DNA of 35,679 nucleotides from Candidatus Omnitrophota bacterium (GTDB lineage: Bacteria > Omnitrophota > Gorgyraeia > Duberdicusellales > 4484-171): positions 1-35,679 of the forward strand of contig JAMWCT010000003.1 of the NCBI GenBank assembly GCA_023819525.1. Direction: 5' to 3'. Positions 9,788-18,089 of this stretch are shown here, in pieces; the first letter of the stretch is position 1, and each line of letters begins with the position of its first letter. The position numbers and the translations under genes are program-made. Under the pieces are notes generated by a model. It did not search any database and was not told the origin of the DNA. It saw only the letters and a list, made by a program, of their open reading frames with translations.

Positions 9788-9816
9788 ATTCTAACAAAAA
9801 GAAATTATTTACTCAA
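9788..9816 (-). promoter_or_regulatory. Putative sigma-70-type promoter for tRNA-Thr/MFS-rnf
   Basis: -35 TTGAGT (9816-9811), 17-bp spacer, -10 TAGAAT (9793-9788); predicted start about 7 nt before the tRNA 5' end. Confidence 0.6.
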
Positions 9817-9829
9817 GCATAAAAAATCA

Positions 9830-9858
9830 TTGCAAATACAATTAAATATTGCTAATAT
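9830..9858 (+). promoter_or_regulatory. Putative sigma-70-type promoter for nspC
   Basis: -35 TTGCAA (9830-9835), 17-bp spacer, -10 TAATAT (9853-9858); ATG at 9879. Confidence 0.5.
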
Positions 9859-9878
9859 AAATTAAAAAACAAAATTTT

Positions 9879-10982
9879 ATGAAACTAAAAACTCCATATT
9901 ATCTTATTGATGAAAGTAAATTATTAAAAAATCTAAAAATAATAGATTATTTACGCAAAAATTCTAATACTAAATTTGTTTTAGCTTTGAAGTGTTTTTC
10001 CTCCTGGTGTGTTTTTGGGCTTATACGAAAATATATGGACGGAACAACAAGTAGTTCTCTTTATGAAGTCAAATTAGGTTATGAGAAATTCAAAAAAGAA
10101 GTCCACGCATACTCTGTTGCCTTTAGCGAAGATGAAATTAAAGAAATTCCAAAGTATGCTGATAAAGTTATATTTAATTCTATATCGCAATTAAAGCGTT
10201 TTCACAAATATGTCAGGCAATTAAAGATTGGAATAAGAATAAATCCGGGCATAAGTTATTCGCAATATGATTTAGCTGATCCAGCAAGGCGTTATAGCCG
10301 TCTTGGGGTGATAAATAAATCTGATATTTTAAGTGCATTAAAGTTCATAAATGGAGCGATGTTTCATTTTAATTGTGAAAATGATAATTTTGAAAATTTT
10401 TCTAAAAGTTTAGATTTTATCGCGTATAAATATGAAAATATTTTAAAAAGACTAAAGTGGGTAAGTTTAGGTGGTGGAATTTATTTTACAAAAAAAGATT
10501 ACCCTATAGAAAATCTATGTAAAAAATTGAAAGATTTTGCAAATGCGTTTAACCTACAAGTATATTTAGAACCCGGTGAAGCTGTAATTACTGAAGCTGG
10601 GATATTAGTTACAAAAGTTTTAGATATAGTTTATAACAAAATAGATATCGCAATACTCGATGTTTCCACTGAAGCACATATGTTAGATCTTTTGGTCTAT
10701 AGAACAGAGGCTAAAATAAAAAATGCAAAAAGAAAAAATTTTCGTTATATGATAGCTGGGAGGTCTTGTCTTGCTGGGGATATTTTTGGAACATTTTATT
10801 TTGAACGAAAATTAAAAATTGGCGATATTATCAAAATTCCAGACGCCTTAGGGTATAGCATTGTTAAAAAAAATTGGTTTAATGGTCTAATTATGCCTTC
10901 AATTGTAGTAAAAAAACTTGATGGCTCAATAAAATTTATAAAAAGTTTTAGTTATGAGGATTATTTAAATAGTTTATCTTAA
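9879..10982 (+). CDS. nspC: Carboxynorspermidine/carboxyspermidine decarboxylase (PLP, fold III)
   Basis: 367 aa; 'TPYYLIDESKLLKNL', 'FVLALKCFSSWCVF' (PLP lysine region), 'MFHFNCENDNFENF', 'WVSLGGGIYFTKKDYPIENL', 'YLEPGEAVITEAG', 'AGRSCLAGDIFGTF'. Confidence 0.93.
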   Translation: MKLKTPYYLIDESKLLKNLKIIDYLRKNSNTKFVLALKCFSSWCVFGLIRKYMDGTTSSSLYEVKLGYEKFKKEVHAYSVAFSEDEIKEIPKYADKVIFNSISQLKRFHKYVRQLKIGIRINPGISYSQYDLADPARRYSRLGVINKSDILSALKFINGAMFHFNCENDNFENFSKSLDFIAYKYENILKRLKWVSLGGGIYFTKKDYPIENLCKKLKDFANAFNLQVYLEPGEAVITEAGILVTKVLDIVYNKIDIAILDVSTEAHMLDLLVYRTEAKIKNAKRKNFRYMIAGRSCLAGDIFGTFYFERKLKIGDIIKIPDALGYSIVKKNWFNGLIMPSIVVKKLDGSIKFIKSFSYEDYLNSLS

Positions 10983-10998
10983 AAAGGAGGTTAAATAA

Positions 10999-12264
10999 AT
11001 GAAAAAAAATTTGTTAATTATTGGAGCAGGAGGGGTCGCACACGTTGCAGCGCATAAGGCTGCTATGAATAATGATATTTTGGGTGATATTTGTATTGCT
11101 TCAAGAACTCAAGCTAAATGCGATAAAATAATTGAAAGCGTTATTAGAAAAGACCATCTTAAAGATAAAACAAAAAAATTGTATTCACTACAGATAAACG
11201 CTTTAGATATACAAGCTTTAATAAAATTAATCAAAGAAACTAATTCTGAAATTGTAATAAACCTTGCTCAAGCTTATGTTAATATGTCAGTTTTGGAAGC
11301 CTGCATACAGACAGGTGTAGCATATTTAGATACCGCAATACATGAAGAACCGGATAAAGTTTGCGAAGATCCACCCTGGTATGCAAATTATGAGTGGAAA
11401 AGAAAAGATAGATGCACGCAGGCAGGCGTCACTGCTATTTTAGGTGTTGGTTTTGATCCTGGAGTAGTAAATGCGTATTGTGCATATGCAGTTAAACACT
11501 TCTTTGATAAAATCGATACCATTGATATTATGGATGTAAATGCTGGCAATCATGGTAAATATTTTGCGACAAATTTTGATCCAGAAATAAATTTTAGAGA
11601 ATTTAAAAAAGTGTGGACTTGGATAAATAGAAAATGGGTATGTGAACAGGTTCATTCAATTAAAAGATACTATGATTTCCCAGTAATCGGAAAATATCCA
11701 ATTTATTTAAATGGTCATGATGAACTTCATTCTTTATCAAAAAATATAGATGCAAATAGCATAAGATTTTGGATGGGGTTTAGTGATCACTATATAAATG
11801 TGTTTACGGTTCTAAAAAACTTAGGCCTTACCTCTGAAAAACCAATAAGAACACGAGAAGGTGTTGAGGTTGTTCCACTTAAAGTATTAAAAGCTCTTCT
11901 TCCAGATCCGCTTTCTTTAGCGCCTAATTATACAGGTAAAACCTGCATTGGTTGCCTTGTGCGAGGCCAAAAAGACAATAAATATAAAGAGATTTTTATT
12001 TACAACATTTCAGACCACCAAGCTTGTTATAGAGAAGTTGAGTCTCAAGCAATCTGTTACACAGCAGGTGTCCCACCAGTTGTGGCCGCAATTTTAGTGG
12101 CAAAAGGCATCTGGGATGTAAAAACAATGGTAAATGTAGAAGAGCTTGATCCAGATCAATTCATAAGTCTATTAGAAAAAAATGGTTTACCTACACAAAT
12201 TAGGGAAGATCATATATCAAATTTCGAAGGTTATGTTCCACAAGAAAATTTAGAAAAAAAATAA
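10999..12264 (+). CDS. Carboxynorspermidine/carboxyspermidine dehydrogenase (saccharopine dehydrogenase-like, Lys1 family)
   Basis: 421 aa; 'LLIIGAGGVAHVAAHKAAMNND', 'YLDTAIHEEPDKVCEDPPWYANYEWKRKDRC', 'LGVGFDPGVVNAYCAYA'; AAGGAGG SD; directly downstream of nspC. Confidence 0.93.
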   Translation: MKKNLLIIGAGGVAHVAAHKAAMNNDILGDICIASRTQAKCDKIIESVIRKDHLKDKTKKLYSLQINALDIQALIKLIKETNSEIVINLAQAYVNMSVLEACIQTGVAYLDTAIHEEPDKVCEDPPWYANYEWKRKDRCTQAGVTAILGVGFDPGVVNAYCAYAVKHFFDKIDTIDIMDVNAGNHGKYFATNFDPEINFREFKKVWTWINRKWVCEQVHSIKRYYDFPVIGKYPIYLNGHDELHSLSKNIDANSIRFWMGFSDHYINVFTVLKNLGLTSEKPIRTREGVEVVPLKVLKALLPDPLSLAPNYTGKTCIGCLVRGQKDNKYKEIFIYNISDHQACYREVESQAICYTAGVPPVVAAILVAKGIWDVKTMVNVEELDPDQFISLLEKNGLPTQIREDHISNFEGYVPQENLEKK

Positions 12265-12282
12265 AAAAATTTTAAAAAAAAC

Positions 12283-12310
12283 TTGCAAAAAATAAAAATT
12301 TATGTTATAA
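12283..12310 (+). promoter_or_regulatory. Putative promoter for the SpeD-like gene
   Basis: TTGCAA (12283-12288), 16-bp spacer, TTATAA (12305-12310), in very A/T-rich sequence, so weak evidence. Confidence 0.3.
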
Positions 12311-12363
12311 AAAAAATTGTATAAAAAAAATTTTTAAAAAAAAATATAATGAAAGGAGAAAAG

Positions 12364-12945
12364 ATGGAAGAAAAAGAAGGAAGTGGCGGTAATGGAAATG
12401 CAATTAGAAATCTTACTGTTCTAGAGAAGCGCTCAAATGATACAAACGCTGAGATTTTAACAAAAGTAAAAAATATATTGGCTACAGATGATTATAATGA
12501 TCTGAAGGTAAAAAAAGAAAATTTAACTAATCAAAAAATTCATCAAGATGAAAAATTATCAACCAAAAAGAAAAATAAAAAAACAAAAAAGAGAAATATA
12601 TTTGGCTATGAACTTATAATGGATCTTTTTGAGTGTGATCAAAGTGTAATTACCTCTAAAAAGAAATTGCAGATGTATGTTGATAAATTGTGCAAGCTCA
12701 TAAAGATGAAAAAGTTTGGAAAAACCTTAATTCCTCTTTTTGGTGCCAATAAACCACATACAAAAGGTTATTCCCTTGTCCAATTAATAGAAACTAGTTC
12801 AATTACTGGTCATTTTTCTCAACTTTGGAACACCGCTTATATAAATATTTTTTCCTGCAAAGCCTATAATCATAAATTGGCAGCTCAATTTACAAAGAAA
12901 TTTTTTGGTGCGAAAAGAATAAGATTGCGCTTCTTAGTCCGCTAA
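12364..12945 (+). CDS. Divergent SpeD/S-adenosylmethionine decarboxylase-family protein with Lys-rich N-terminal extension
   Basis: C-terminal domain 'FGYELIMDLFECD...GYSLVQLIETSSITGHFSQLWNTAYINIFSCKAYNHKLAAQFTKKFFGAKRIRLRFLVR' matches the class 1 SpeD layout (G-xx-L-xx-DL-x-x-CD ... S-x4-H-x14-C ... FGAKRIRLR). SD AAAGGAG favours ATG 12364 over the tracked start at 12349. Confidence 0.82.
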   Translation: MEEKEGSGGNGNAIRNLTVLEKRSNDTNAEILTKVKNILATDDYNDLKVKKENLTNQKIHQDEKLSTKKKNKKTKKRNIFGYELIMDLFECDQSVITSKKKLQMYVDKLCKLIKMKKFGKTLIPLFGANKPHTKGYSLVQLIETSSITGHFSQLWNTAYINIFSCKAYNHKLAAQFTKKFFGAKRIRLRFLVR

Positions 12946-13247
12946 TCTTTTATAGGTAAAAGTTGCAATCCAGAAGGGAGTTGTTTCCCAAGTGTGGTGA
13001 TAAAATCTGTAATGTCAACTGGTTTTAAAAAATAAAAAGTCACTTCTTCACTGCCTTCAACTCCTAATTTAAGTGCTTTTCCAAAACTCAATTTTACTCT
13101 TGGATTAAAGCCTTCTGTGTAACAAACAGGTAACTTTGTCCTACGTAAAGCCCTTTCTAATATTTTTGCTAAATCTAGCTGAGAAAAGTAGATCATATCA
13201 GAACTTTTATATAATTTACATTTAATTAAAAATTTATCCTTAACCAT
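12942..13247 (-). CDS. Short DUF2344 (TIGR03936-type) protein
   Basis: 101 aa; 'MIYFSQLDLAKILERALRRTKLPVCYTEGFNPRVKLSFGKALKLGVEGSEE' is the DUF2344 signature; follows the radical SAM gene as in many genomes. Confidence 0.88.
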   Translation of the reverse strand: MVKDKFLIKCKLYKSSDMIYFSQLDLAKILERALRRTKLPVCYTEGFNPRVKLSFGKALKLGVEGSEEVTFYFLKPVDITDFITTLGKQLPSGLQLLPIKD

Positions 13248-13256
13248 ATTCTTAAA

Positions 13257-14894
13257 TTAAAAGTTGCAAGAAGTTTTTATAAAAGACCAAGGAAAATTTT
13301 CACTAGATATTTTAAGATAGCGCATATAGTCAATTTTTTCCTCTTTCATCTCATTCATCCAAATTTCAAATAAAGAATTTTTATCTAAAGATTGTGGGTT
13401 TATCTTCTTTAGAAAAATATTTTTTATAACTTTATAAAAATCTCTATCTGCTCTTGAAAGTATCGCCTCTAAAATACTATATTTTGGCAAGGCTACATTC
13501 ACATTTATAGCATCTTTTCTAGGAATATTTTTAAATATTAACTTTCGCTTATTCTCCAAAATATTGATATCTTCCATAGAAAAATTTTGCCAAGAAGAGA
13601 ATGGCTTTGGAATAAAAATGTTTATACTAACATTTAGCTTAATATTTGTAGCCTCCACCAAACGTTTTAAAAAACTACCTATTGCCAAAATGTCATTTTC
13701 CTCTTCGTAAGGCAGTCCAAACATAAAATATAACTTAATATGCCGTATTCCTAATGATCTTAAAATATATGCTGCCTCAAAAAGCTTTCTTGTATCAATT
13801 TTTTTGCCTAATTTTTCTCTTAATGTATCATTTGCAACCTCAACAGCTAAAGTGAGTGAAGTTTTTTTATTAGCAAGCAATTTTTTATATAATTTATCAA
13901 CTATATCATCTATCCTTAACGAAGGTAGAGATATACCAATTTTAAACTTTTTAAAATAAAAAATTGTAAAATCAATTAGTTCTTCAATATGTGAAAAATC
14001 TGACGCTGATAAAGCTAAAAATGAAAAATTCTCATAACCGCTTGATTTGTATATCTCTTCTGTTAGCTTTAAAATAACATCAATTCTTCTTTCTCTATAT
14101 GGATAATAAATAAAACGCGCTTGACAAAAATTGCAATGATTGGGGCAACCTCTGGCTATTTCTATTTGAGCACGATCGTGAACAATCTGCGTATAAGGAA
14201 CCAGCCAATTGGTTGGATAAAAACTATTATTTATATCCTTTAGATAGACACGATTTATTGGAAAAATTGCATTTTTGTATTTTTTTTCGAAAATATATTT
14301 ATTATTTACAAAAGTTGCTTCATACAAACTTGGTACATAAAAACCATCGATCTCGGAAAAAGCCAAAAGGCGAGAATTTTTATCTTTATATTTACGTAAA
14401 ATATTTATAAAAATATCAGCCTTTTCTTCAAATTCTCCTATAAAAAAAATGTCAACAAAATTTGCTATAGGCTCTGGGTTTGCCAGACCCCCGACTAAAA
14501 CCAAATTATCCCTTTTGTGACTTTCTATAGGTATGCCACCTAAATAAAGAATTTTTAAAAAATTCAGGAAATTCAATTCATAATTTAAATTAAATCCTAC
14601 AACATCAAATTTATAAAGTGCAGTTTTTGTCTCTAATGATGTAAGTGGAGTATTTTTCTTCTTTAAAAAATCAATATAATCTTGAGCAGGCATAAAAACC
14701 CTTTCACAAACAACATCATCATATTGATTTAATAAACTATAAATTATGCGTAACCCTAAATTGCTCATACCAATTTCATAAAAGTCTGGATAGCACAGGC
14801 AAATTTTTATTTTATTTTCGTGGGATTTTTTTATTACATTCCATTCATTACCGATATATCTTTGAGGTTTTTTAAATAAATTGAAAGCTTCCAT
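13257..14894 (-). CDS. Radical SAM protein, TIGR03960 family
   Basis: 'ARGCPNHCNFCQARFIYYPYRERR' radical SAM cysteines; 'CYPDFYEIGMSNLGLRIIY' N-terminus. Tracked start at 14972 runs into rodA; MEAFNLFKKPQRYIG at 14894 fits better. Confidence 0.9.
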   Translation of the reverse strand: MEAFNLFKKPQRYIGNEWNVIKKSHENKIKICLCYPDFYEIGMSNLGLRIIYSLLNQYDDVVCERVFMPAQDYIDFLKKKNTPLTSLETKTALYKFDVVGFNLNYELNFLNFLKILYLGGIPIESHKRDNLVLVGGLANPEPIANFVDIFFIGEFEEKADIFINILRKYKDKNSRLLAFSEIDGFYVPSLYEATFVNNKYIFEKKYKNAIFPINRVYLKDINNSFYPTNWLVPYTQIVHDRAQIEIARGCPNHCNFCQARFIYYPYRERRIDVILKLTEEIYKSSGYENFSFLALSASDFSHIEELIDFTIFYFKKFKIGISLPSLRIDDIVDKLYKKLLANKKTSLTLAVEVANDTLREKLGKKIDTRKLFEAAYILRSLGIRHIKLYFMFGLPYEEENDILAIGSFLKRLVEATNIKLNVSINIFIPKPFSSWQNFSMEDINILENKRKLIFKNIPRKDAINVNVALPKYSILEAILSRADRDFYKVIKNIFLKKINPQSLDKNSLFEIWMNEMKEEKIDYMRYLKISSENFPWSFIKTSCNF

Positions 14895-14895
14895 T

Positions 14896-15978
14896 TTATA
14901 ATATATGTTGACGGCAGATATTAAAAAAAACGCCGAATAAAAAATATGTAACAAATAGATGGCTACCACCATAACTTATAAAAAGTAAAGGCAACCCTAC
15001 AACTGGAAAAATACCACAAGTCATACCTATGTTAATTATGATATGTAAAAAGATAAGGACGCTTATACCTAATGTCAATATAAATGCAAAATAATCTTTT
15101 AATAACAAAGCTACATTTATAATTTTTTCTAAAATTAACCAATAAAGTAAAATTAAAACTAAACATCCAAAAAATCCCCATTCCTCTGCTATTACAGTAA
15201 AAATAAAATCCGTATGTCGTTCAGGTAAAAAATTAAATTGGTTTTGTGTACCTGAAAGAAATCCTTTACCAAATAATTTACCTGAACCAATTGCTATTCT
15301 TGACTGAATAATAGTATAGCCTGCTCCCAAAGGATCAAGATTTGGATTTAAAAATACAATCAAGCGTTTTTTCTGATATTCATGTAAAATATTCCATACA
15401 AAAGGCGTGACTGCTATTAAAGCAAAAATTAATAAAATAAAATAACGCTTCTTTATTTGCGAAAAAAAACCTACAAATAAAAATAATAGCAAAATAATTG
15501 TGGCTGTTCCTAAATCTGGCTGCTTAAAAATTAAAATCATATTCATCCCTAACAAAATAAAAGTAATTGCAATTTTTAAAAAATCATTTTTTTTTGGTAA
15601 TGAGAAAAATTTTGCTAAAATAAAGATTGCAGATATCTTGGCAAATTCAGACGGTTGAAAACTAAATCCCCAAAAAGATAGCCATCTCTGTGCACCCATA
15701 ACAGTTTTTCCAAAAAAATCTACAAAAATAAGCAAAATAGTTGTAATAATATATAAGAAAATTGCAACACGATAATAAATTCTATAATTAATAAAAGAAA
15801 AAAATGCCAGTATAATCCAAGAAACTATTATCATAATTATTTGCTTATAAAAAAGTTGATACTCACACTCCCCTCCTTTATGTAAACTACTATAAAGTGT
15901 CCCCATACTAATAATATTAAGTAAAAATATGTAAAAACAAAGTTTTAGTATGATATTTGAGCGAAACTGTTTTAACAT
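14896..15978 (-). CDS. rodA: Rod shape-determining peptidoglycan polymerase RodA (SEDS)
   Basis: 'GAQRWLSFWGFSFQPSEFAKISAIFILAKFF', 'KQPDLGTATIILLLF', 'FLPERHTDFIFTVIAEEWGFFG', 'GLPLLFISYGGSHL'. Confidence 0.96.
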   Translation of the reverse strand: MLKQFRSNIILKLCFYIFLLNIISMGTLYSSLHKGGECEYQLFYKQIIMIIVSWIILAFFSFINYRIYYRVAIFLYIITTILLIFVDFFGKTVMGAQRWLSFWGFSFQPSEFAKISAIFILAKFFSLPKKNDFLKIAITFILLGMNMILIFKQPDLGTATIILLLFLFVGFFSQIKKRYFILLIFALIAVTPFVWNILHEYQKKRLIVFLNPNLDPLGAGYTIIQSRIAIGSGKLFGKGFLSGTQNQFNFLPERHTDFIFTVIAEEWGFFGCLVLILLYWLILEKIINVALLLKDYFAFILTLGISVLIFLHIIINIGMTCGIFPVVGLPLLFISYGGSHLFVTYFLFGVFFNICRQHIL

Positions 15979-17670
15979 TTAATTTGTTATATCTAAAAGA
16001 TTTTTATCCAATAATTCCTTCAAAAAATAATAACTTAATTTGACAGCCTCAAAACTTGAGCCAACCTCCTCTAATAAAACGCATATACTATATTTTGGTT
16101 TATTATGCGGAAAAAAACCCACGAACCATCCATGCGCTTTTGTTTTTGTTTGGGCTGTACCTGTTTTTCCTGCAATTTTTAAGTTTAATTTGCTTAATAG
16201 ATATGCTGTCCCTTCTTTATTTTCTATAACACCTATTAAAGATTTTTTTAAAATTCTTAATACATCATTTGAGAATCCTAAATAGACATTTGTTGATAAG
16301 CTCTCTTGTTTTCCAGCAATTGCTTTTAAAATATGTGGCCTAACTATATAGCCACCATTTGAAATCGCATTTATTGATACCAAAAGTCTTAAAGGAGTTA
16401 CCTCAATCATCCCTTGCCCTATTGATAGATTTAATGTATCGCCCACAAACCAGTTTTTTGAATATCTAATATTATGTGGCAAATACCCCTCCTTTTCATA
16501 TGGTAAATCTACTTTCGTTATATTATCAAACATAAATTTCTTTGCGAATTTAACGATTTTATCTACACCCAATTTTAAACCAACATTATAAAAATAAATA
16601 TTGCATGAATGTAACATTGCCTCATATAAATTTTCATCCTCATGATAACTTAAACAATGAAAATTATAACCCCCTATGCTAAATATTTTTTTGCATATAA
16701 AAGTTGTTTTAGGAAAAATTATATTTTCAGAAAGCGCAGCCAAAGCCACAATTGGTTTAAACGTTGAACCTGGTGGATAAGTCGCTTGTATAGCGCGATT
16801 TAAGATGGGTTTATTTTTATCATTTAAAAATTTTGAAACATTTTTGCTGGTAACAAAACTATTTAAATCAAAAGATGGTGAAGAAACTAAAGCTAAAATT
16901 TCTCCTGTATTTGCATCCATAAGAACAATTGTGCCACGCTGTTGCGAGAGCAACTCAGAAGCTATTTTTTGTATCTTGCAATCAATTGTTAAAACTATAT
17001 CTTTACCTCTTTTTGGCTTTCTTTCACCTAAAAAACCAACTATTTCACCCTTTGCATTCACCTCTATTAAATATCCACCATCCTCTCCAGCTATATACCT
17101 ATTATAATATTGTTCAACTCCTAATACCCCAACTCTTTCTTTTGGACTATAACCATATTTTTTTATGTCGTCAAAAACGTTTTCTGCTTCTTTTACATAA
17201 CCTATTATATGAGAAATCTCATAGGGATATGGGTAATATCTTATTGGCTGAACATTGATTAAAATATTGTTTTTAAATTTTTCTTTTAACTCTATAGCTG
17301 TCTTTTTATCCAAATTTATAACAATATCAACTGGAGTAAAAAAATTTCTAAAATTTCGTTTATAATTTCTATCCAATAGGTTCTTATCGTATCCTAAAAA
17401 TTTAGCAATCTCTTCAAAAAGAGTTTCTTTTATCCACCTAATTTGATATGGAACAACGGCTATATTAAAAGAAGGACTATCTTGCGCTAATAAAACCCCA
17501 TTTCTATCAAAAATATTGCCTCTAATTGAAGATATCGGAACTACTCTTACGTAGTTGTTTAATGCGCGCTTTTCAAAATAGTCACCCCGTAATATTTGAT
17601 AGTAAAAAAGCACTACAGCTATAATAAGAAAACTTGTTAAATATATTCGTTTAATAAAGGTTGCATCCAT
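15979..17670 (-). CDS. mrdA: Penicillin-binding protein 2
   Basis: 'RGNIFDRNGVLLAQDSPSFNIAVVP', 'YPPGSTFKPIVALAAL' (SxxK), 'LHSCNIYFYNVG' (SxN), 'KTGTAQT'. Confidence 0.96.
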   Translation of the reverse strand: MDATFIKRIYLTSFLIIAVVLFYYQILRGDYFEKRALNNYVRVVPISSIRGNIFDRNGVLLAQDSPSFNIAVVPYQIRWIKETLFEEIAKFLGYDKNLLDRNYKRNFRNFFTPVDIVINLDKKTAIELKEKFKNNILINVQPIRYYPYPYEISHIIGYVKEAENVFDDIKKYGYSPKERVGVLGVEQYYNRYIAGEDGGYLIEVNAKGEIVGFLGERKPKRGKDIVLTIDCKIQKIASELLSQQRGTIVLMDANTGEILALVSSPSFDLNSFVTSKNVSKFLNDKNKPILNRAIQATYPPGSTFKPIVALAALSENIIFPKTTFICKKIFSIGGYNFHCLSYHEDENLYEAMLHSCNIYFYNVGLKLGVDKIVKFAKKFMFDNITKVDLPYEKEGYLPHNIRYSKNWFVGDTLNLSIGQGMIEVTPLRLLVSINAISNGGYIVRPHILKAIAGKQESLSTNVYLGFSNDVLRILKKSLIGVIENKEGTAYLLSKLNLKIAGKTGTAQTKTKAHGWFVGFFPHNKPKYSICVLLEEVGSSFEAVKLSYYFLKELLDKNLLDITN

Positions 17671-18089
17671 CTTTTTAATAGGTACTCAATTAAGAAATAT
17701 GAAACCATTGAATGAATAAAAAAATGAAAAATAAAAAGAGGTGTAAAACTCCAAAAATAAATACTCTGCACCAAAATATGAAAAATTATGCATAAAAAAG
17801 GAAAAACAAATCGTTGCAAATTCTTATCTAAATTTAAAAAATTACCGGCAAAATATACAATTATAAATTCAATTGTGTTTAATAAAAAATTTTGCAATGC
17901 AAAGCAATCTTTTATGTATCCGAAAATAAAGATAGCCAAAAGTATTGAAAACGAAGAATAATATAGAGAGAAAAAAATAATTCCTAAAAATAAAAATTCG
18001 ACTTTAAAATAAAAATTAAAAGGTTTAATGATATCTAATAGAAATAAAATAAAAAGAAAAAAATATATTTTTGCAATATCAACTTTCAT
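17637..18089 (-). CDS. mreD: Rod shape-determining protein MreD
   Basis: 150 aa hydrophobic protein between mreC and mrdA; 'LLAIFIFGYIKDCFA' region; syntenic position. Confidence 0.8.
   Translation of the reverse strand: MKVDIAKIYFFLFILFLLDIIKPFNFYFKVEFLFLGIIFFSLYYSSFSILLAIFIFGYIKDCFALQNFLLNTIEFIIVYFAGNFLNLDKNLQRFVFPFLCIIFHILVQSIYFWSFTPLFIFHFFIHSMVSYFLIEYLLKRWMQPLLNEYI

Noticed and set aside
9703-12945. Polyamine block as a tRNA-integrated genomic island
   Set aside because: The tRNA 5' end, not its 3' end, faces the block; no integrase and no repeat of the tRNA 3' end was seen near 12945.
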